Shown here: positions 21,815 through 25,426 of the stretch, in pieces
Numbering within the stretch: position 1 is the first letter of the stretch
How the letters are laid out: each line of letters starts with the position of its first letter
Assembly: GCA_002067555.1 (NCBI GenBank)
Contig: MVQQ01000252.1
Span: forward strand, 1-25,426
Length of the DNA stretch: 25,426 nt
Direction of reading: 5' to 3'
Source: Syntrophorhabdus sp. PtaB.Bin184
GTDB lineage: Bacteria > Desulfobacterota > Syntrophorhabdia > Syntrophorhabdales > Syntrophorhabdaceae
Made by a program: the position numbers and the translations under genes
Notes under the pieces: model-generated
The model's input: only the letters and a program-made list of their open reading frames with translations
What the model was told of the DNA's origin: nothing
Database searches by the model: none

Positions 21815-22380
21815 ATCGCCATCCTTTTTCGTTGGTCGTTGGCCGTGATGCTTCTTGCCGCATTGAGGAGGCCCTTCCCTCCGGGACACATCCGGGGATC
21901 GTAGTTGCTGGTGACCCTGAATGTGGTAAGGCCCGCATTTTCCCCAGCCAGGATGTCGCTGTCCGAATCCCCGATCATGTGGCTTCTCACCATGTCAATG
22001 GATATCCCGCGCCTTCTGAAGTCCCTCGCGGCCATTTCGAAAAGGCCCGTGGCCGGTTTCCTGCAGGAGCACCCGTCGGAGGCGAGATGGGGGCACACGT
22101 AGATGCCGTCGATACGGGCACCGTTCTCTTCGAGGGACCGTACCATCCTGAGGTGGATGCCTTCGATCGCCTCCATCGTGACGATCCCCTTGCCGACGCA
22201 CTGCTGGTTGGTGACTACGATGACGAGATAACCACTGCCGTTCATAAGCCGTATGGCCTCGGTGACACCGGTAAGAAATTCGAATCCCGACCACTGTGTC
22301 ACGTAATGTCCTTCGACCATCTTTCTGTTGATGACCCCGTCGCGGTCAAGAAAGACCGCCGGCCGCACAGAACCCTTCAT
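21811..22380 (-). CDS. gmhB: D-glycero-D-manno-heptose 1,7-bisphosphate 7-phosphatase (HAD family)
   Basis: A 189-residue HAD phosphatase of GmhB type. It has AVFLDRDGVINRK with the nucleophile and acid at D12 and D14, VVTNQQCVGKG as motif II, and the zinc site C96, H98, C104, C106 that marks GmhB. CRKPATGLFEMAARDF carries motif III and GDSDSDILAGENAG motif IV. GmhB removes the 7-phosphate from heptose 1,7-bisphosphate, giving the 1-phosphate used by HddC. The ATG at 22380 is chosen because AGGA lies seven bases upstream and families normally begin just before this motif; ATG 22398 and TTG 22419 are also in frame. It is the first gene of the long minus-strand operon. Confidence 0.87.
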   Translation of the reverse strand: MKGSVRPAVFLDRDGVINRKMVEGHYVTQWSGFEFLTGVTEAIRLMNGSGYLVIVVTNQQCVGKGIVTMEAIEGIHLRMVRSLEENGARIDGIYVCPHLASDGCSCRKPATGLFEMAARDFRRRGISIDMVRSHMIGDSDSDILAGENAGLTTFRVTSNYDPRMCPGGKGLLNAARSITANDQRKRMAM

Positions 22381-22528
22381 TTGATTATCCTGATCCATAG
22401 TTATGCCAACTTTTTGCAATATCCATGCCTTCGCTTTCTGCTACCCGGTTGAGAGTGGGAAAGGGTCCGTAAACGGTTGTCGATAAAGGGATGCCGGGGA
22501 ATGGCGGCACGCGATCGGGCCATGGGAT

Positions 22529-22546
22529 GGTCCGCACGGACGGACC
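22529..22546. repeat. Inverted repeat in the divergent intergenic region
   Basis: GGTCCG (22529-22534) and CGGACC (22541-22546) are 6-base inverted arms separated by CACGGA, with an alternative pairing GTCCG-CA-CGGAC inside. It lies between the sigma-28 promoter of the plus-strand genes and gmhB. It may be an operator for the minus-strand operon. No promoter is identifiable for that operon. Confidence 0.35.
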
Positions 22547-22592
22547 CTCTCGTCAGATAATTGACATCGGATTCGCGAGACGGGGCGGGGTG

Positions 22593-22619
22593 TTAAGGTT
22601 ATCCCCGTTCAGCCGATAA
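22593..22619 (+). promoter_or_regulatory. Sigma-28 (FliA) promoter of the FliD-tail protein operon
   Basis: TTAAGGTT (22593-22600), an 11-base spacer and a perfect GCCGATAA (22612-22619) make this the best sigma-28 match in the window: 6 of 8 and 8 of 8. Transcription should start near 22626, with the ATG at 22652 preceded by AGAGGGAA. Confidence 0.88.
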
Positions 22620-22651
22620 ACATCGCAGGAGAAGAAGAGGGAACCCGTGTC

Positions 22652-24268
22652 ATGAAGATAGCCTGGACTACATATCCCTTTGCGGGACTGCCCGGCACTT
22701 CAAAGAGGCCCGTATCCGTCACGGCCGGTGGAGGCCGGATTGCCGCCGGGGATGTCTCCTTTCTATCAGCCCGGCCCGGCGTGGCGATCTTGAGGCACCT
22801 TCGAGCGATCGAAGAGATGGCGTCGGAGATCATGAGCTTGACCGGCGATCCTCTTCCGGCAGCGGTCGACGAATATCCCGGGCAGGCTTTTGCCAATGTG
22901 CCCCGAAGCTCCGCAATAGCGCACGGGGATATCCTTGTCTATTTTCCTGGTCACGTCTCCGGCGGGGAGGGTGAGGACTTACAGGGCGAGCTTGTCGTGG
23001 TCAAGGGCATGGGCTGGCCCGAAGACGCCGGTCTGGCGGAAGGATGCCAGGAAGAGGTCCTTCAAGCCGTCGCGAAGGATGTGGCGGAGGCGCTGGCCCG
23101 CTGCGGCTCTGGTCTCGTTTCGGACCCCTCCGGCCCTGATCCGTCACAGGTGAGGGAAAAGTTCATCATCTCCGTCGATACCGTCGATGGCGCGCCTGCC
23201 GCGACTGTTATTCGTCACGGTCCATCGGGAGGGATAACGGCCTATAATAGTAATGGTGGAGGGGAGCTTTCCGGTGAGGCGATCCCCCGGGAGATTGCCG
23301 TGATCACCGGTCTTCTGTCAGGTGCGGAGGAAGAGGTTCCGGTGGAGCATCTCCAGCACATCCTTGAGGCACCTTCGGCGACGACTCAGACCCGGGGGCG
23401 GCAGGAGACTGCCGGACCCGCTGAGGAGGGCATGTCCCGGATGACCGTGAGGTCCTTTCTCTCCGATCCCGGCGCGGCCATGAAGGATGCGGGTCGCATG
23501 CTGCAGCGTCTCTTTGTCACGAGCGATGGTCAGGGCGAGGAAGGACGGGCAGAGGACGCTGAGGACACCGCCGCTCTTTCCGATGCTGATGGCGCACCCA
23601 CGTTTTCATCCGCGGGACCTGCCTCCGTCACGGTGACATTCATGGGACAGCTCGAACCGGCAGCACAGACCTCGGCGGCCGTCAATGCCCCGATTGCCGG
23701 GGAGATCGCCGTCAAGGTCGCGGCCTTTTCCGACGCGGTCAACGGGATCATCGCCGGGTCCCCGCCCGATGTCGCGCCCCGGGGCGAAGGCGCGGAGAAT
23801 ACGGAGACGGAAGGAGAAGGGTACGCTCTGGTGAGGGAAGCCCTAAAGCGCGCGGTGGCGGCATCCTTCGCGGGCGCCTTCAAGGAACTGACGGGCATGG
23901 ACGGCAGCGACGCGGCGAAGTCCACCGGTATGTCCCTCGATGAAAGGGGTCTCCTGAAGGTCGATGCGGGAGTGTTGCACGACGCTCTTTCCGGCGGGAA
24001 GGGCGAGACGGTCCGCTTCGTGCATGACCTCACCGCATCCCTCCACGAGAGGATCGCCTATAACCCCCTGGCATGTGCGGGGCTCCATGCGGGTAGCCCG
24101 GAAGCTGTCCTGGAAAGCCCTTCCGGCAAAGAGCGAGCGGCCGGCGACGACGCGGACAGGAGGGTCAGCTTCGAGAAGAGGCTCAACGAGTTGCAGATGT
24201 TGCTCAAGAGTTCCTATCAACTGAAGGACTCCTTTATGCACAGGAGTTTTGCGGGAGGGGATGGCTGA
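22652..24268 (+). CDS. Flagellar protein with FliD-like C-terminal segment
   Basis: A 538-residue hydrophilic protein that I cannot assign to a named family. The first ~150 residues are an unrecognised ordered region. About residues 150-420 are a long acidic, Ala/Gly/Ser-rich and probably disordered stretch. Residues 426-470 read GMSLDERGLLKVDAGVLHDA, then LSGGKGETVRFVHDLT, which resembles the C-terminal domain of the filament cap FliD, where a GI-x-LD-x-x-G-x-L-x-V-D pattern is followed by an Ala-Leu helix. A coiled-coil-like end (about 506-532) follows, as in FliD. No signal peptide or membrane span is seen. A sigma-28 promoter drives it and a FliT-like gene follows, so a secreted filament-tip or cap-related role is inferred. 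Confidence 0.72.
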   Translation: MKIAWTTYPFAGLPGTSKRPVSVTAGGGRIAAGDVSFLSARPGVAILRHLRAIEEMASEIMSLTGDPLPAAVDEYPGQAFANVPRSSAIAHGDILVYFPGHVSGGEGEDLQGELVVVKGMGWPEDAGLAEGCQEEVLQAVAKDVAEALARCGSGLVSDPSGPDPSQVREKFIISVDTVDGAPAATVIRHGPSGGITAYNSNGGGELSGEAIPREIAVITGLLSGAEEEVPVEHLQHILEAPSATTQTRGRQETAGPAEEGMSRMTVRSFLSDPGAAMKDAGRMLQRLFVTSDGQGEEGRAEDAEDTAALSDADGAPTFSSAGPASVTVTFMGQLEPAAQTSAAVNAPIAGEIAVKVAAFSDAVNGIIAGSPPDVAPRGEGAENTETEGEGYALVREALKRAVAASFAGAFKELTGMDGSDAAKSTGMSLDERGLLKVDAGVLHDALSGGKGETVRFVHDLTASLHERIAYNPLACAGLHAGSPEAVLESPSGKERAAGDDADRRVSFEKRLNELQMLLKSSYQLKDSFMHRSFAGGDG

Positions 24269-24269
24269 T

Positions 24270-24599
24270 ATGAAGACACGCGACGAGAGAGATCTCATCT
24301 TTTTCGAGGGGATGACCCGGGCGGCCCTGGAACAGGAGGACAGCGCCGCGTTCGTCGAGTGTCTCCTCAAGCGGCAGGAGGTCTGCGAGCGGCTGGCGTT
24401 GTCGTCCGTGGTGATGGAGGCCGAAATTGCGGAAAGGTTCTGCGCCAACGAGATGAAGGTTATAGAGAGGCTCGAAGAAGAGCGCTCAAAGCTTTTGATG
24501 GAGATTGACAGCTATGCGCAAAGCCGGCGGGCCGTCAGGTCGTACAGCCCGAAATTTCCCCTGCCGCCGGTCCCTGCGTTTTTTTCTCTCAAGAAATAA
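24270..24599 (+). CDS. Small coiled-coil protein, FliT-like flagellar chaperone candidate
   Basis: A 109-residue acidic helical protein with heptad-like spacing over most of its length (around LLKRQEVCERLALSSVVMEA and VIERLEEERSKLLMEI). A proline-rich, basic tail ends in SLKK. FliT and FlgN are short helical chaperones coded next to their export substrates FliD and FlgK/FlgL, and this position right after a FliD-tail gene is what a FliT would have. The sequence itself is not diagnostic. The ATG at 24270 starts one base after the upstream stop with GGGAGGGG nine bases before it. Other in-frame starts at 24249 and 24261 lie too close to that site. Confidence 0.7.
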   Translation: MKTRDERDLIFFEGMTRAALEQEDSAAFVECLLKRQEVCERLALSSVVMEAEIAERFCANEMKVIERLEEERSKLLMEIDSYAQSRRAVRSYSPKFPLPPVPAFFSLKK

Positions 24600-24607
24600 A
24601 AAAACAG

Positions 24608-24636
24608 CTTAAGTCATCCTTCCCCCGGTCCGATAA
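24608..24636 (+). promoter_or_regulatory. Sigma-28-like promoter of the FlgM/DVU0524-like gene
   Basis: CTTAAGT (24608-24614) and TCCGATAA (24629-24636, 7 of 8 to GCCGATAA) mirror the flagellin promoter, which also begins CTTAAGT, but the spacing is one base longer. Transcription would start near 24643, giving a leader of about a dozen bases that still includes the GGGAG ribosome-binding site. Confidence 0.6.
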
Positions 24637-24655
24637 AGTAACAGGGAGAAGTAGA

Positions 24656-24862
24656 ATGACCATCTCGGATTACCAGATAAGCAGTGTCATAAGGACCTAC
24701 ATGAAGAACATGAAGGTCCGCATGAACAGGTCTGGTGGCGAACGTGAGATGGACAGCCGCGAGGATGAGGTGAACATTTCACGGGAAGGGATGAAGAAGA
24801 TGCTGTACGATCGCATCGGTGAGCACGTGACCGAGAAATTAAAGAGACATGATGAAAAATGA
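24656..24862 (+). CDS. Small FlgM/DVU0524-like protein
   Basis: A 68-residue charged protein. It has an N-terminal ISDYQISSVIRTYMKNM, and in its second half DEVNISREGMKKMLYDRI, which resembles the conserved helix of anti-sigma factor FlgM (D-x-V-x-IS...). It also fits the small DVU0524-type proteins coded near flgM in sulfate-reducing bacteria; I cannot decide between them by eye. If it is FlgM-like, it would bind sigma-28 until export, closing a feedback loop on the three sigma-28 promoters here. GGGAG at 24644-24648 precedes the ATG. It overlaps the response regulator gene by 14 bases. Confidence 0.65.
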   Translation: MTISDYQISSVIRTYMKNMKVRMNRSGGEREMDSREDEVNISREGMKKMLYDRIGEHVTEKLKRHDEK

Positions 24863-25426
24863 TGATCCCTTCCGCATTCTCATCGTCGACGACAATAAGG
24901 AACTCAGGGAGATCCTTCAGGAGTACCTGAAAGGGGAGGGCCATGACGCCGAAGGGGCGGCCAACGGCAGGGAAGCCCTGGAAAGACAGCACCAGGAACC
25001 CTTCGACCTCATAATCACGGACCTCAACATGCCGGAAGTACCGGGCATGGAACTGATAAAGACGATCAGGAAAGAGAATCAGGACACGGAGTTCGTCATC
25101 ATCACGGGCTATGCCTCGATGGACAGCGCTGTCGAGGCGGTGAGGATCGGCGCCTTCGATTACATCGTCAAGCCCTTCAGGATGGAAGAGCTCCAGGTGG
25201 TCGTCAAGAACGCCCGGGACAAGATCACCCTGAAGAAGCTCAACGCGAAGCTCGTCCAGACCCTCCAGAGCTTCTACGACGAGATGGAACGGTATCGCGG
25301 GAAGAAGCCCGAGGAACGGGAGGGAAGGGATGAACCCGCAAACGGCAAGAGGGCAAGCGATACGGAACAGATCGTTGCCGAGATAAGGAACCTGGAAAAA
25401 CTGAGAAAGGGGAGACTGCTCATTGA
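24849..25426 (+). CDS. Response regulator (receiver domain), truncated by the window edge
   Basis: The frame runs from ATG 24849 to the right edge without a stop, so the C-terminus is missing. The first ~120 residues are a complete receiver domain: acidic pair D14/D15, phospho-acceptor D58 in IITDLNMPE, T86 in IITGYAS and K108 in DYIVKPF. A helical, charged tail (about 125-193) follows with no sign yet of an AAA+ or DNA-binding domain, so it may be a stand-alone regulator or continue into an output domain outside the window. It overlaps the preceding small gene, which suggests co-expression with the flagellar genes. An ATGATG start leaves two possible first codons, one codon apart. Confidence 0.9.
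   Translation, partial: MMKNDDPFRILIVDDNKELREILQEYLKGEGHDAEGAANGREALERQHQEPFDLIITDLNMPEVPGMELIKTIRKENQDTEFVIITGYASMDSAVEAVRIGAFDYIVKPFRMEELQVVVKNARDKITLKKLNAKLVQTLQSFYDEMERYRGKKPEEREGRDEPANGKRASDTEQIVAEIRNLEKLRKGRLLI

Noticed and set aside
21815..21889. Longer start for the 4,6-dehydratase
   Set aside because: It would extend into gmhB and adds low-complexity basic residues before the Rossmann strand; GTG 21814 has a good ribosome-binding site.
22459..22486. Possible fourth sigma-28 site ending in GTCGATAA
   Set aside because: The -35 half matches at only 4 or 5 of 8 positions, and a much better site lies at 22593-22619 for the same downstream gene.
1..25426. CRISPR arrays, tRNA or rRNA genes, insertion sequences and attachment sites
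   Set aside because: None seen on either strand: no regularly spaced repeats, no cloverleaf-like or rRNA stretches, no transposase or integrase frames.

Overview
The window is a GC-rich, densely packed bacterial segment. It carries a complete late-flagellar (filament) locus and a long sugar-modification operon. The flagellin comes with FlbT and FlaF, which are best known from Alphaproteobacteria. The rest of the content (GDP-heptose genes, B12-dependent and MiaB-like radical SAM enzymes, a DVU0524/FlgM-like small gene) looks more like a Desulfobacterota-type ('deltaproteobacterial') motile anaerobe. This placement is an inference and no marker gene in the window settles it.

Layout. (1) Positions 2-673: the 3' end of a MacB/FtsX-type ABC permease, unrelated to the rest. 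(2) 826-4287, plus strand: an FkbM-type methyltransferase, then a sigma-28 promoter, a structured leader, flagellin, a strong hairpin, a 63-residue unknown protein, FlbT and FlaF. (3) 4300-22380, minus strand: sixteen tightly packed, mostly overlapping genes transcribed towards the flagellin genes. In transcription order these are a heptose-bisphosphate phosphatase (gmhB), a GDP-sugar 4,6-dehydratase, a Nudix hydrolase, a B12-binding radical SAM enzyme, the two halves of a transketolase, a methyltransferase, an RmlC-like epimerase, a MiaB-like radical SAM enzyme, a TylF-like methyltransferase, a NodU-type carbamoyltransferase, an NPPH methyltransferase, a heptose kinase (hddA), a heptose guanylyltransferase (hddC), a small methyltransferase and a 1393-residue glycosyltransferase. 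(4) 22593-25426, plus strand: a second sigma-28 promoter drives a protein with a FliD-like tail and a FliT-like small protein. A third sigma-28 promoter drives an FlgM/DVU0524-like protein that overlaps a response regulator cut off by the window edge.

How it fits together (inference). The minus-strand operon reads as a flagellin glycosylation island. Transketolase could supply sedoheptulose 7-phosphate. HddA, GmhB and HddC would convert heptose 7-phosphate to GDP-D-glycero-D-manno-heptose (GmhA is not in the window). The dehydratase and RmlC-like epimerase would remodel this to a 6-deoxy-heptose. Methyltransferases, a carbamoyltransferase and two radical SAM enzymes could decorate it. The giant protein joins a GT10 (fucosyltransferase-like, GDP-sugar-using) domain, two GT2 domains and TPR repeats in one chain and is the natural candidate to build the glycan on flagellin. 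Flagellin output appears to be controlled by sigma-28 and, after transcription, through a leader with two hairpins and two GGA motifs that could be targets of FlbT and/or CsrA.

No rRNA, tRNA, CRISPR array or insertion sequence was seen, and no gene-free stretch exceeds 300 bases. The longest gaps are 1858-2125 (flagellin promoter and leader) and 22381-22651 (divergent promoter region).
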